A model generated the notes under the pieces. The model was not told where the DNA came from, did no database searches, and saw nothing but the letters and a program-made list of their open reading frames with translations. 64,000 nt of DNA from Texcoconibacillus texcoconensis (GTDB taxonomy: Bacteria > Bacillota > Bacilli > Bacillales > Salisediminibacteriaceae), in the NCBI RefSeq assembly GCF_014202575.1, contig NZ_JACHHB010000003.1, positions 140,103 to 204,102 on the forward strand. The letters run 5' to 3'. The stretch's first letter is position 1. The number at the start of each line of letters is the position of its first letter. The translations under genes and the position numbers were made by a program. Positions 1 to 8,757 of this stretch are shown in pieces.

Positions 1-1266
1 GTTATCAATATTCGTCGTACCTACAGAAGCCACTTCCCCATCAACGACAATCGCCTTGGCATGCATAAACCCATTTTCGTATATCAATATTTTCGCACCA
101 TATTTTAAAAGCTCTCCAACATATGACCAAGTAGCCCAATAAACAAACGGATGATCCGGTTTATTCGGAATCATAATATGTACATCAACACCAGATAACA
201 AAGCAACTTTACACGCATCCATGAAGCTAGCATCAGGAATGAAATACGGCGTTTGTATGTACACGTTTTTTTTCGCAGACATCATGAGTTTGATATACAT
301 GTTTTTTATGTATTCGGTTTCAGAATTGGGGCCACTTGCAAGCACTTGGGCTGAACTCTGTCCATCATGATTTTTAGTTCGAAATGAAAATTGTTCACTG
401 TTCAATTGTTGTTGTTTCGTAGCATAATGCCAATCTAAAATAAACCTCCCTTGAATTTGATCAACAGCTCCCCCTCTCACTCTAAGATGGGTATCACGCC
501 AATAACCGAACTTTTCATCATGCCCTAAATACTCTTCACCTACGTTAAACCCACCAATGTAACCTACTTCTCCATCGATTATACAGAGCTTTCTATGATT
601 TCTATTATTGATGCGAAAGTTAATCAGTTTCAAAAAGGAAGGAAAGAAAACGGCGACTTCACCCCCATGTGCCACCATTTCTTTAAAATAGGAAGGTGAA
701 ATTTTACGTGATCCAATTTCATCGTAAAGAATACGTACTTTTACACCTTGTTTCGCTTTTTTTGTCAGTTCATCGCGGAGTTTTTCGGTTAGTGAATCCC
801 TTTGAATGATGTAATATTGGATATTAATTTCTTTTTCAGCCGCACGAATATCATCAAATAATGCAGCAAATTTCCGATGCCCGTCATTAAAAATTTCTAC
901 TTCATTGTCCGTTGAAACCAACGCATTCGGTGATTTTAAGTTCATTCGAATTAAACCTAAATATTTTTCAAATAAATGCTTTTGCCGATAGCTAGGATCC
1001 TTTAGTTTTTCCAACTGTTTGTCTACAGAAGATTGAAGGTAATCTTGTTCTTCATCAGTAAGTTTGTAAAAGTTTTTTTGGTTGATACGACGCCCTAAAA
1101 AGATATAGAAAATAAACCCTAGAAGAGGAATAAAAAATAAGACCATCAACCAAGCCCAAGTGTGTCCGATATCTCTTCTTTCAATAAAAACAACGACACA
1201 AGCTAACAAAATATTTATGATCGGAATCATCGATAAAACCCATGTACTAATATTGGTTAATTCCAT
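1..1266 (-). CDS. cls: Cardiolipin synthase, C-terminus cut by window edge
   Basis: Makes cardiolipin from two phosphatidylglycerol molecules at the cytoplasmic membrane. Translating the minus strand from the ATG at 1266 (preceded by GGGAG) gives 422 codons without a stop, so roughly the last 60-80 residues of a usual 480-500 residue protein lie outside the window. Two hydrophobic N-terminal segments are visible (about residues 8-26 and 37-57), the second ending in YIFLGRR, as in Bacillus ClsA. Both phospholipase D catalytic motifs are present: HRKLCIIDGEVGYIGG coded near 541-590 and HAKAIVVDGEVASVGTTN near 10-60. Family call is firm; which paralogue it is cannot be said. Confidence 0.93.
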   Translation of the reverse strand, partial: MELTNISTWVLSMIPIINILLACVVVFIERRDIGHTWAWLMVLFFIPLLGFIFYIFLGRRINQKNFYKLTDEEQDYLQSSVDKQLEKLKDPSYRQKHLFEKYLGLIRMNLKSPNALVSTDNEVEIFNDGHRKFAALFDDIRAAEKEINIQYYIIQRDSLTEKLRDELTKKAKQGVKVRILYDEIGSRKISPSYFKEMVAHGGEVAVFFPSFLKLINFRINNRNHRKLCIIDGEVGYIGGFNVGEEYLGHDEKFGYWRDTHLRVRGGAVDQIQGRFILDWHYATKQQQLNSEQFSFRTKNHDGQSSAQVLASGPNSETEYIKNMYIKLMMSAKKNVYIQTPYFIPDASFMDACKVALLSGVDVHIMIPNKPDHPFVYWATWSYVGELLKYGAKILIYENGFMHAKAIVVDGEVASVGTTNIDN

Positions 1267-1351
1267 ATATAACTCCCTTCATAAATTACTAAAAGTAATT
1301 CTCATTTGTTGTCGTATTATTTCCGATAAACCAATCGACATTCTCTAGCTT

Positions 1352-1391
1352 CAAATCAAAAACGGGCATGATTTCAAATCACTCATGCCCG
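1352..1391 (-). terminator. Rho-independent terminator of tyrS
   Basis: A 9-bp stem (CGGGCATGA at 1363-1371 with TCATGCCCG at 1383-1391) lies just after the tyrS stop. Read on the minus strand it is followed by TTTTTGATTTG. Confidence 0.85.
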
Positions 1392-1406
1392 CAAATGATC
1401 AAACTT

Positions 1407-2684
1407 TTAAAATGTAATGAGGTAGTATTTCTTTTTCCCTCTACGTAAAACGATGAAACGATCATCTAAACGTTCTGCTTGCTCAACAACTTTTCCTGTA
1501 TCTTGGCAACGTTCTCCATTAATGTAAATCGCACCGTTTTGAATATCTTCTCGTGCTTGACGCTTTGATGAAGAGATCCCTGCTTGAACAAGAAGGTCAA
1601 CGAGACCGATTTCTTCAGCTTCGCAATGATAGCTAGGTACATCTTTAAAACCTTGCAAAACTTCTTCAGCTGACAGTTGTTTCAGATCTCCACCACCAAA
1701 CAATACATCTGTAATTTTTTGCGCTTGGGCTAGTTTTTCATCACCATGAATAAAACTGGTCACTTCTTCTGCCAGTTTACGTTGTGCCTTCCTTTCATGC
1801 GGACGCTCCTCAACTTCACCTTCTAATTCAGCGATCTCTTCTTTCGTTAAGAATGTGAAGTATTTTAAGAAAGTGATAACATCACGGTCGTCTGTATTCA
1901 ATAAGAATTGGTAGAACTCATATGGTGATGTTTTTTCTGGATCTAACCAAACTGCTCCACCTGCTGTCTTACCAAACTTGGTACCATCACTTTTTGTCAC
2001 AAGTGGAATCGTCATACCAAATGCTTCTTGTTCAACATCTGTTTCTTCAGGGTTTTCACGGTGCTTACGGATTAATTCTAGGCCAGCAGTGATATTGCCC
2101 CATTGGTCACTGCCTCCGATTTGTAAACGACATCCTTCACGTTGAAATAGATGGTAGAAGTCAAGTGACTGTAAGATCATATAACTAAATTCTGTGTAGG
2201 AAATCCCTGAAGAAATACGAGACTCAACAGAATCTTTAGCAAGCATGTAGTTAATGCCAAAGTGCTTCCCTGTATCCCGAAGGAAATCTACCACTGACAT
2301 GGAACCGATCCAATCATAGTTGTTGACCATTTTCGCTCCGTTTTCACCATCAAAATCTAAAAAGCGAGAAAGTTGTCCTTTAATCTTTTCACTCCACTCT
2401 TCAACAACATTTTGTTCATTCAAAGAACGCTCAACATTTTTACCACTAGGGTCACCAATTAACCCTGTTGCACCGCCGACAAGCGCTAATGGTCGATGAC
2501 CATTTAATTGAAAGCGGCGCATCGTTAAAATTGTCAGTAAATGTCCGATGTGCAAACTGTCCCCTGTTGGGTCAAACCCGCAATACAACGTAATGGAATC
2601 ATTTTCTATTGCTTTTTTCAGACCTTCTTCATCAGTGACTTGGTTAACAAGTCCACGAAACGTTAAATCTTCATACAATGACAT
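1407..2684 (-). CDS. tyrS: Tyrosyl-tRNA synthetase
   Basis: Class I aminoacyl-tRNA synthetase that charges tRNA-Tyr in the cytoplasm. The 425 residues match the usual bacterial length of about 420. The HIGH signature is at residues 45-48 (DSLHIGHLL), the KMSKS-equivalent KFGKT near residue 235, and an S4-like RNA-binding domain occupies the last 70 residues (SSKRQAREDIQNGAIYINGE). The ATG start has AAGGGAAGGG in front. It is transcribed alone behind a T-box leader and ends in a strong terminator, so it should be induced when uncharged tRNA-Tyr builds up. Next to acuABC/ccpA it keeps the B. subtilis neighbourhood. Confidence 0.97.
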   Translation of the reverse strand: MSLYEDLTFRGLVNQVTDEEGLKKAIENDSITLYCGFDPTGDSLHIGHLLTILTMRRFQLNGHRPLALVGGATGLIGDPSGKNVERSLNEQNVVEEWSEKIKGQLSRFLDFDGENGAKMVNNYDWIGSMSVVDFLRDTGKHFGINYMLAKDSVESRISSGISYTEFSYMILQSLDFYHLFQREGCRLQIGGSDQWGNITAGLELIRKHRENPEETDVEQEAFGMTIPLVTKSDGTKFGKTAGGAVWLDPEKTSPYEFYQFLLNTDDRDVITFLKYFTFLTKEEIAELEGEVEERPHERKAQRKLAEEVTSFIHGDEKLAQAQKITDVLFGGGDLKQLSAEEVLQGFKDVPSYHCEAEEIGLVDLLVQAGISSSKRQAREDIQNGAIYINGERCQDTGKVVEQAERLDDRFIVLRRGKKKYYLITF

Positions 2685-2740
2685 GTTTTATCCCTTCCCT
2701 TTCTTTGATAACTCTCTTTATATTTTCCATAGAAAAACAA

Positions 2741-2985
2741 AAAAACTCCTCCCTAAAAAAGGGACGAGTTGATCGCGGTACCACCCTCGTTGAAAGCTTA
2801 CTTCTCGTTTACTTTCCACTTCAAAGAACTAACGGTCTCACCCGTCGCATGCATTTAGCTCACAATGCACGCGAAAGCTCCGAGGACGTAATTCATTTGC
2901 CATCTTTGCGTTGGTTCACAGCAACCACCAACTCTCTGTAGCAGGGAGATGACCACTACTTCATCCTCATCATTGCTTGATATTT
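2741..2985 (-). promoter_or_regulatory. T-box leader of tyrS
   Basis: The minus strand carries the T-box core AGGGTGGTACCGCG at 2774-2787, just before a terminator hairpin (CTCGTCCC pairing with GGGAGGAG, 2746-2768, then T7). Farther upstream is a long stem I. Its base pairs GAGGA near 2964-2968 with UCCUC near 2882-2886, and the apical part has the AGAGAGUUGGUGG-type motif. The specifier loop AAUUACG contains UAC (complement of 2888-2890), the tyrosine codon. This matches tRNA-dependent antitermination of the gene it precedes. The specifier was placed by eye. Confidence 0.9.
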
Positions 2986-3012
2986 TTCTTTATTGATTTA
3001 TGTAATATTTCT

Positions 3013-3042
3013 CTTTTACCATATTTCTGCTGCAAATGTCAA
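3013..3042 (-). promoter_or_regulatory. Probable sigma-A promoter for tyrS
   Basis: On the minus strand TTGACA (3042-3037) is followed after 18 bp by TAAAAG (3018-3013). The -35 is perfect but the -10 only four of six. It sits about 30 bp upstream of the T-box stem I, the right place for the leader start. Confidence 0.55.
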
Positions 3043-3088
3043 ACTTTCTATATCTTACTTTTCGACGTATTTCATCTTTTGTTTGATA

Positions 3089-3097
3089 TGCTATAAT
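3089..3097 (+). promoter_or_regulatory. Extended -10 promoter for the PBP gene
   Basis: TGCTATAAT (extended -10, TGnTATAAT) lies 29 bp before the ATG at 3126. No good -35 is seen, which is typical of extended -10 promoters. A GAGGAGG ribosome binding site follows at 3112-3118. Confidence 0.6.
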
Positions 3098-3125
3098 GAA
3101 TGTTGTATTTTGAGGAGGTTTCGAC

Positions 3126-5942
3126 ATGAGCAATAAACGATATACAAATCGCCAAGACGCTAAAGGGCGTTCATTTAATCGCCAATCTTGGTTCAAAAAC
3201 CTACGTATTACTTCAAAAGTCGTTTGGAACTTATTTCTTGTCTTTTTAGCTACTATTCTTATAGGAACAATGTTCGTCGGTGGGGCTGGGGCTGGTTATT
3301 TCGCATCCCTCGTTAATGATGAGCCTATTCGTAGTTATGATGACATGAAAAAAGATATTTATGACTACGAAGAAATCAGCGAAGTCTATTTTGCCGATGA
3401 CATGTATTTAGGTGAACTTCCATCTGAATTGGAACGACGTGAAATTCCTTTAGAAGATATCTCCGACCACTTAATCGAAGCGGTCATTGCAACTGAAGAT
3501 GAGTATTTCTTCAACCACGATGGGATTGTACCACGTTCTTTAATGCGCGCTACTTATCAAGAATTCTCTGGAGCCCCTGTGCAAACCGGTGGAAGTACAC
3601 TCACACAGCAACTTATTAAAAACCAAATCTTATCAAGTGAAGTTTCCTTTGAACGCAAAGCAAGTGAAATTTTATTAGCCATGCGACTAGAAAACTTCTT
3701 TGAAAAAGACGAAATTCTTGAAGCATACCTAAATGTTGTTCCGTTTGGTCGAAATGCATCAGGGCGACAAATAGCTGGTGCACAAGCTGCAGCTCAAGGA
3801 ATTTTTGGTGTGGACGCTAGCGACTTAAACCTTGCACAAGCTGCATTTCTCGCTGGAAAACCGCAGAGCCCTTTTGCTTATACACCATTCACTTCAGTTG
3901 GAGAAGTCAAAGATAACTTTGATGCTGGTCTCAACCGTATGAAAACTGTGTTAAATCGAATGAAAGGCGCAGGGTTTATTGACGAAGAAGAGTATAATGA
4001 AGCGATGGATTATGACATTCGTGAAAACCTTACAGAAAGCACACCGTCTACTTATAGTAAATATCCTTACCTGACACAAGAAGTTGAAAGACGCGCAGTT
4101 AGGATCGTTAAAGAACAACTGCTCGAAGAAGACGAAATCAACCTTGATGAAATTGATAACATTGAACAACGCCAACAACTGTCTGCTGATTATAGTCAAC
4201 AAGCACGTCGAAACTTAAGACGAAACGGGTATCGTATTCATTTAACGATCGATAAAGAGATTTACGATGCCCATCAAGAAGTGGTACAAGATGATTCATT
4301 ATTTGCCAACAATAAATCACTTGACGGGGAAGATTATCAAGAAGAAGTTGGATCCGTCATGATTGAAAATGGAACGGGTCGAATTCTCAGTTTCGTCGGT
4401 GGACGTGATTACGAGATTCAAAATTACAATCATGCAACGCAAATGTTCCGTGATAATGGATCAACGATGAAACCTTTACTCACTTATGCTGTTGGGCTTG
4501 AAACAGGACATTTACAGCCTGGTTATATTACACCAGACATTCCATACGAGTATGAAACCAATGGGCAGCAAGTACGCAACTTCGATCGTAACCACCTCGG
4601 CTTTATAACAGCTCGTGAAGCGTTACAAAGATCTCGAAATGTTCCTGCTGTACGTGAATTTAATGAATTAGATCACGACGTTCTTCGAGAGGGTCTTCTA
4701 AATAACGGAATCACGAACCTAGATGACCACCAACCTTATGAGGCTACAGCATTAGGCTCTCACGGCACGACAGTAGAAATGAATACAAATGCATTTTCCA
4801 CATTCGCTAACGGCGGTGAACACGTTGAAAGTTATATGATAGAAAGCATAGACACCCCTGACGGCGACTCTATTTACGAGCGCGAGTCTGAAACAAATGA
4901 AGCATTTTCTGAACAAACTTCATACCTTCTCGTAGATATGATGAGAGATGTACTTAAAAGTCCTGGTACAGCATCCGGACTTCCGGGTATGCTGAATTTC
5001 CAAACAGACCTAGCGGGGAAAACCGGGACCTCTAGTGATTACGCCGATTCCTGGTTTGTTGGTAGTAATCCAAACGTAACACTCGGTGTTTGGATTGGTT
5101 ATGATGATAGCCGCTTACGTCTTACTTCAGTGCACGAAGGACGATCATACGGAGTCCGTACACAAAGAATTTGGGCTAACTTAGCAAATAGCGTCCATGA
5201 TATCGACGAAAACATCTTTTCAGCTAATGAAGAGTTTCAAATGCCTAATAACATCGTTAGACAATCCGTTTGTTCAATTTCAGGTAAGCTACCATCTGAT
5301 ATTTGTGAAGAAATTGGACTTGTTGAAACAGATTTATTCAACGCAGAACATGTTCCAACTGAGTCTGACGATAGCTTAACAAAAGCCGAATACGTTCAAA
5401 TTGGTGATGATTTATACACTGCATTAGAATCTACACCAGAGGTATTTTTACGCGAGGGTGTTGCCGTTGACGAAGAATACTTTGATTTCCTTGATGGAGA
5501 CACTGCTGAACTACTCAACTATTTTCCTGACGATTGGGAAGAGTCGTTAGTTCCAGATGAAGAAGCTCCTGATAACGGCAATACACCAGAATCTCCTAAT
5601 GTCCAAGAAATTGACGGGCAGATTACATGGGAGGAACATCCAGAAGAAGATGTCGTTGGTTATAACATCTACGAACGAAGCGACGAAGACGACAACTGGT
5701 CAGAAGTAACTAATATAAGAGCTGACGAATCTCTCGCTTATGAAGCAAGTAATGGCATGATTGCTATCACAGCCGTTGATGTAGCAGGAAGAGAATCAGA
5801 TTATACTGAAGTCATCCTTAACGTAATCGATGACGAAGAGGATGAGCAAGATCGTCAAGATGAAGAAGACGGAGAAAAAGAGGAAGAAAAGGATGAAAAC
5901 GAAGATTCTGAGGACGATGACCAAGACGAAAGCGATGAATAA
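3126..5942 (+). CDS. Class A penicillin-binding protein (transglycosylase/transpeptidase) with C-terminal Fn3-like domain
   Basis: Polymerises and cross-links peptidoglycan outside the membrane. Order of parts in 938 residues: basic cytoplasmic tail, one membrane anchor (about 34-58), glycosyltransferase domain (ATEDEYFF with catalytic Glu124; GGSTLTQQLIKN at 155-166), transpeptidase domain with SxxK at Ser446-Lys449, SRN at 503-505 and KTGT at 632-635, a fibronectin-III-like domain (about 800-875), then about 40 residues that are almost all D/E/K/Q. The acidic tail suits a protein exposed to high salt, which is an inference. In B. subtilis acsA is found around here instead. It is PBP1A-like, but the exact orthologue (ponA, pbpF, pbpG type) is not settled. 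It has its own promoter and terminator. Confidence 0.93.
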   Translation: MSNKRYTNRQDAKGRSFNRQSWFKNLRITSKVVWNLFLVFLATILIGTMFVGGAGAGYFASLVNDEPIRSYDDMKKDIYDYEEISEVYFADDMYLGELPSELERREIPLEDISDHLIEAVIATEDEYFFNHDGIVPRSLMRATYQEFSGAPVQTGGSTLTQQLIKNQILSSEVSFERKASEILLAMRLENFFEKDEILEAYLNVVPFGRNASGRQIAGAQAAAQGIFGVDASDLNLAQAAFLAGKPQSPFAYTPFTSVGEVKDNFDAGLNRMKTVLNRMKGAGFIDEEEYNEAMDYDIRENLTESTPSTYSKYPYLTQEVERRAVRIVKEQLLEEDEINLDEIDNIEQRQQLSADYSQQARRNLRRNGYRIHLTIDKEIYDAHQEVVQDDSLFANNKSLDGEDYQEEVGSVMIENGTGRILSFVGGRDYEIQNYNHATQMFRDNGSTMKPLLTYAVGLETGHLQPGYITPDIPYEYETNGQQVRNFDRNHLGFITAREALQRSRNVPAVREFNELDHDVLREGLLNNGITNLDDHQPYEATALGSHGTTVEMNTNAFSTFANGGEHVESYMIESIDTPDGDSIYERESETNEAFSEQTSYLLVDMMRDVLKSPGTASGLPGMLNFQTDLAGKTGTSSDYADSWFVGSNPNVTLGVWIGYDDSRLRLTSVHEGRSYGVRTQRIWANLANSVHDIDENIFSANEEFQMPNNIVRQSVCSISGKLPSDICEEIGLVETDLFNAEHVPTESDDSLTKAEYVQIGDDLYTALESTPEVFLREGVAVDEEYFDFLDGDTAELLNYFPDDWEESLVPDEEAPDNGNTPESPNVQEIDGQITWEEHPEEDVVGYNIYERSDEDDNWSEVTNIRADESLAYEASNGMIAITAVDVAGRESDYTEVILNVIDDEEDEQDRQDEEDGEKEEEKDENEDSEDDDQDESDE

Positions 5943-5994
5943 ACGTACACTTTATCTGCTTCGTATCAATATTATGATATATTCGTAAGAAAAA

Positions 5995-6025
5995 ACGGTG
6001 ACCATTTTCGGTCATCGTTTTTCTT
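5995..6025 (+). terminator. Terminator after the PBP gene
   Basis: ACGGTGACC (5995-6003) pairs with GGTCATCGT (6010-6018) around a 6-nt loop with one G-T wobble, followed by TTTTCTTTTATT. Confidence 0.85.
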
Positions 6026-6159
6026 TTATTCGCATACATAGTAATGAATTGAATTAAACGCTCCTAAAATGTCACCATCGATCCTTTCAGTATGATATAT
6101 TATTTGTAACAAAAGTATTTTCCTTACTTCCTTACCTATACCATTCAAAAAGGCAGGTT

Positions 6160-6798
6160 ATGCGAATGGAGCACAACAAAACGTATCATTCGCTCGAACT
6201 AAATTCAAAAACGCCTCCCTTCATCGTCGAAGGACCGATTACAAAAGAACAATTCGTTAGGTATGAAATGGACGAAGGACTCATCGCGTTTCGTCAACCA
6301 GATAAACAACGTGAAGCCCTCAAAAACGTCCTAGAGTTACCAGAGAGTCGATTAATAATTGCTAGAGACCATCAAACGATTGTCGGTTATAGTATTTTTT
6401 TATACCCCGACGAAATCGAACGATGGTCAGAAGCAAACCTTTCTAATTTACTAGAATTAGGTGCGATTGAAGTTTCCGCAAAGTATCGAGGTTATGGGAT
6501 TGCAAAACATTTGTTGAAAGTGGCGATGGCAGATGATGCTATGGAAGATTACATTATCATTACAACTGAATATTATTGGCACTGGGATTTAAGAGGGGCT
6601 GGTTTATCAATTTGGGAGTATCGAGACATTATGCAAAAAGTGATGAATGTCGGCGGTTTAGAATGTTATGCCACAGATGACCCTGAAATTTGTTCACACC
6701 CTGCAAACTGTTTGATGGCTCGAATTGGTGAACGTGTCGATGCTGAATCTATTCACGAGTTCAATCGTATTCGCTTTAAGTATAAGTACATGTTTTAG
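6160..6798 (+). CDS. acuA: AcuA, protein acetyltransferase acting on acetyl-CoA synthetase
   Basis: GNAT-family acetyltransferase; in B. subtilis AcuA acetylates and inactivates AcsA, controlling acetate activation. The 212 residues match the 210-residue family. The acetyl-CoA-binding core is visible as IEVSAKYRGYGIAKHLLK (about residues 104-121), the usual V-x-x-x-x-R-G-x-G pattern. It is first of an acuA-acuB-acuC operon on the plus strand. The start at 6160 follows AAAGGCAGG; an in-frame ATG six bases later is possible. Its target gene acsA is not next to it in this window, unlike B. subtilis. Confidence 0.93.
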   Translation: MRMEHNKTYHSLELNSKTPPFIVEGPITKEQFVRYEMDEGLIAFRQPDKQREALKNVLELPESRLIIARDHQTIVGYSIFLYPDEIERWSEANLSNLLELGAIEVSAKYRGYGIAKHLLKVAMADDAMEDYIIITTEYYWHWDLRGAGLSIWEYRDIMQKVMNVGGLECYATDDPEICSHPANCLMARIGERVDAESIHEFNRIRFKYKYMF

Positions 6799-6830
6799 CA
6801 CTTTGACGATTATGAAAGGGGATTCGACTT

Positions 6831-7481
6831 ATGATTGTGCGACAATTGATGAAGACAGATTTTAATAAGGTTCATCAATCAACGACAATTGCTGAGGCGA
6901 TTGCATTATTGGAAGCTGCAAGAGTCCGTCATTTAATTGTTACCGATGAGAAGGAAAATATGGTGGGTATCGTTTCCGATCGTGATTTACGTGATGCCAG
7001 CCCTTCTACGCTGAACAATAAAGAAAGCGCTTACTCAATGGAAAAACCGCTATCTTCCGTAATGACGCACGATGTCATCACCGCTCACCCTGATGATTTA
7101 GTTGAAGAAATCGCAACACTTATGACCCAGCAACGTATAGGGTGCGTTCCTGTTCAGCTGCATGATGAAATTATCGGTGTTGTTCGGGATAAAGACATTT
7201 TACGGATGCTCGTTAAGTTAATGGGGGCTGATCAACCAACCTCTCGCATAGAAGTTCAAGTTCCTAACGTTAGTGGTATGTTAGCTGAAGTATCAGCAAT
7301 TATACAAAACTTTGAAATCAATGTACAAAGTGTGTTCATGTACCCAGCTAAACGGAACGATAAAAAAATGTTAGTTTTTCGTTTGCAAACGATGGATCCA
7401 CGCAAAGTTATTGACGAGGTCCGAGATCACGGCTATGAAATTCACTGGCCGATCGGTCCGGAGATGAATCGTTATGAGTAA
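6831..7481 (+). CDS. acuB: AcuB, CBS-pair/ACT-domain protein
   Basis: Middle gene of acuABC; a regulatory protein whose biochemical role in acetoin/acetate use is not defined. The 216 residues hold two CBS motifs (about 1-60 with GIVSDRDLRDASP, and 75-130 with GVVRDKDILRML), which usually bind adenine nucleotides, then a C-terminal ACT-like segment (about 138-210, starting IEVQVPNVSGMLAEV). The start has GAAAGGGG upstream. It overlaps acuC by 8 bp, implying translational coupling. Confidence 0.92.
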   Translation: MIVRQLMKTDFNKVHQSTTIAEAIALLEAARVRHLIVTDEKENMVGIVSDRDLRDASPSTLNNKESAYSMEKPLSSVMTHDVITAHPDDLVEEIATLMTQQRIGCVPVQLHDEIIGVVRDKDILRMLVKLMGADQPTSRIEVQVPNVSGMLAEVSAIIQNFEINVQSVFMYPAKRNDKKMLVFRLQTMDPRKVIDEVRDHGYEIHWPIGPEMNRYE

Positions 7482-8664
7482 AGGTAAAGATGCTGTTTTC
7501 ATCTATTCAGATGAACAACAATCATATAAATTTAGCAATGACCACCCTTTTAATCAAGACCGTTTGAAAATGACACGGGAACTCCTTCACACATTAGGCG
7601 CTTTGCAAAAATCAGATGAATTGAGCGCACGGATAGCGAAGGAAAATGAGCTATCACTCATCCATAATCAAGACTTTATCGATGCAGTCAAAAAAGCAAG
7701 CCATGGTACATTCCACTCTTCAATGCAAACAACATTTGGTATTGGTACCGATGACACACCTATCTTTCCCGGTATGCATGAAGCTGCTTCTTGGTTAGTG
7801 GGCGGAACGTTGAAAGCGGTGGAAGCCGTTTTTGAAGAAGGGTATTTGCATGCTTTAAACCTTGGTGGCGGGCTACATCATGGGTTTCGCGGGAGAGCAT
7901 CAGGATTCTGCATTTATAATGATAGTTCCATCGCCATCCAGTACTTAAGAAAATATTACGATGCGAAAGTTATGTATATTGACACAGATGCCCATCATGG
8001 GGACGGCGTTCAGTGGGCATTTTACAATGACCCTAACGTTTGTACTGTTTCCTTGCATGAATCCGGACGTTTTTTATTTCCAGGTACGGGGTATGTGAAT
8101 GAAAGAGGGCATAGTGAAGGTTACGGGACGGCTGTAAATGTACCATTTGAAGCTTTTACTGAAGATCAATCTTGGCTCGATGCTTATTACACCGTTATAA
8201 AGGAAGTAGCTGCACAGTTTAAACCTGATGTCATCCTATCCCAAAACGGTGTAGATGCACATTATTACGACCCTTTAACTCACCTATGTACGACGATGAA
8301 CATTTACCATCATATCCCGACTCTCGCTCACGAACTGGCACACAAGTATTGCAACGGACGATGGATTGCTGTTGGTGGTGGTGGTTATGACATTTGGCGT
8401 GTCGTTCCGAGAGCTTGGTCGATTATATGGTTAGAGATGACAGATCAACGACATTTGCTAAATCAATCTCTTCCAACCGAATGGCTTGATCGTTGGCAAC
8501 AGGCAGCACCAGTTACGCTACCAAAACAATGGTACGATGAGGAAAATATATACCCTTCAATTCCACGAAAAAGAGAAATTGAAGAAAAAAATAATAGGAC
8601 GGTCGAAAAAGCGTTACGCCCTTTTCGCGATAAAAAAAAGCGCCCTTTCTCACCTAATTACTAG
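7474..8664 (+). CDS. acuC: AcuC, class I histone-deacetylase-like protein deacetylase
   Basis: Zinc-dependent deacetylase of the arginase/HDAC fold; in B. subtilis AcuC removes the acetyl group AcuA puts on AcsA. The 396 residues fit the family. Catalytic histidines appear in LGGGLHHGFRGRASG (near residue 130), zinc ligands in DTDAHHGDGVQWAF (near 170) and the substrate-pocket tyrosine in GGGGYD (near 305). The start lies inside the end of acuB. A bidirectional terminator follows, shared with convergent motS. Confidence 0.93.
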   Translation: MSKGKDAVFIYSDEQQSYKFSNDHPFNQDRLKMTRELLHTLGALQKSDELSARIAKENELSLIHNQDFIDAVKKASHGTFHSSMQTTFGIGTDDTPIFPGMHEAASWLVGGTLKAVEAVFEEGYLHALNLGGGLHHGFRGRASGFCIYNDSSIAIQYLRKYYDAKVMYIDTDAHHGDGVQWAFYNDPNVCTVSLHESGRFLFPGTGYVNERGHSEGYGTAVNVPFEAFTEDQSWLDAYYTVIKEVAAQFKPDVILSQNGVDAHYYDPLTHLCTTMNIYHHIPTLAHELAHKYCNGRWIAVGGGGYDIWRVVPRAWSIIWLEMTDQRHLLNQSLPTEWLDRWQQAAPVTLPKQWYDEENIYPSIPRKREIEEKNNRTVEKALRPFRDKKKRPFSPNY

Positions 8665-8710
8665 TTTGGATTGATTTCATTGATTAAGAGAGTAAATTCT
8701 ATCTAAAACA

Positions 8711-8754
8711 AAAAGCTGACTTAAAACGGTAGATTCCTTTACAAGTCAGCTTTT
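8711..8754. terminator. Bidirectional terminator between acuC and motS
   Basis: AAAAGCTGACTT (8711-8722) pairs perfectly with AAGTCAGCTTTT (8743-8754) around a 20-nt loop. Flanking A and T tracts allow use from both sides. Confidence 0.88.
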
Positions 8755-8757
8755 ATT

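Noticed and set aside
6026-6159. cre box and promoter for acuABC
   Set aside because: No sequence matched the cre consensus well, and the TATATT/TATTAT stretches lack a -35 at proper spacing.
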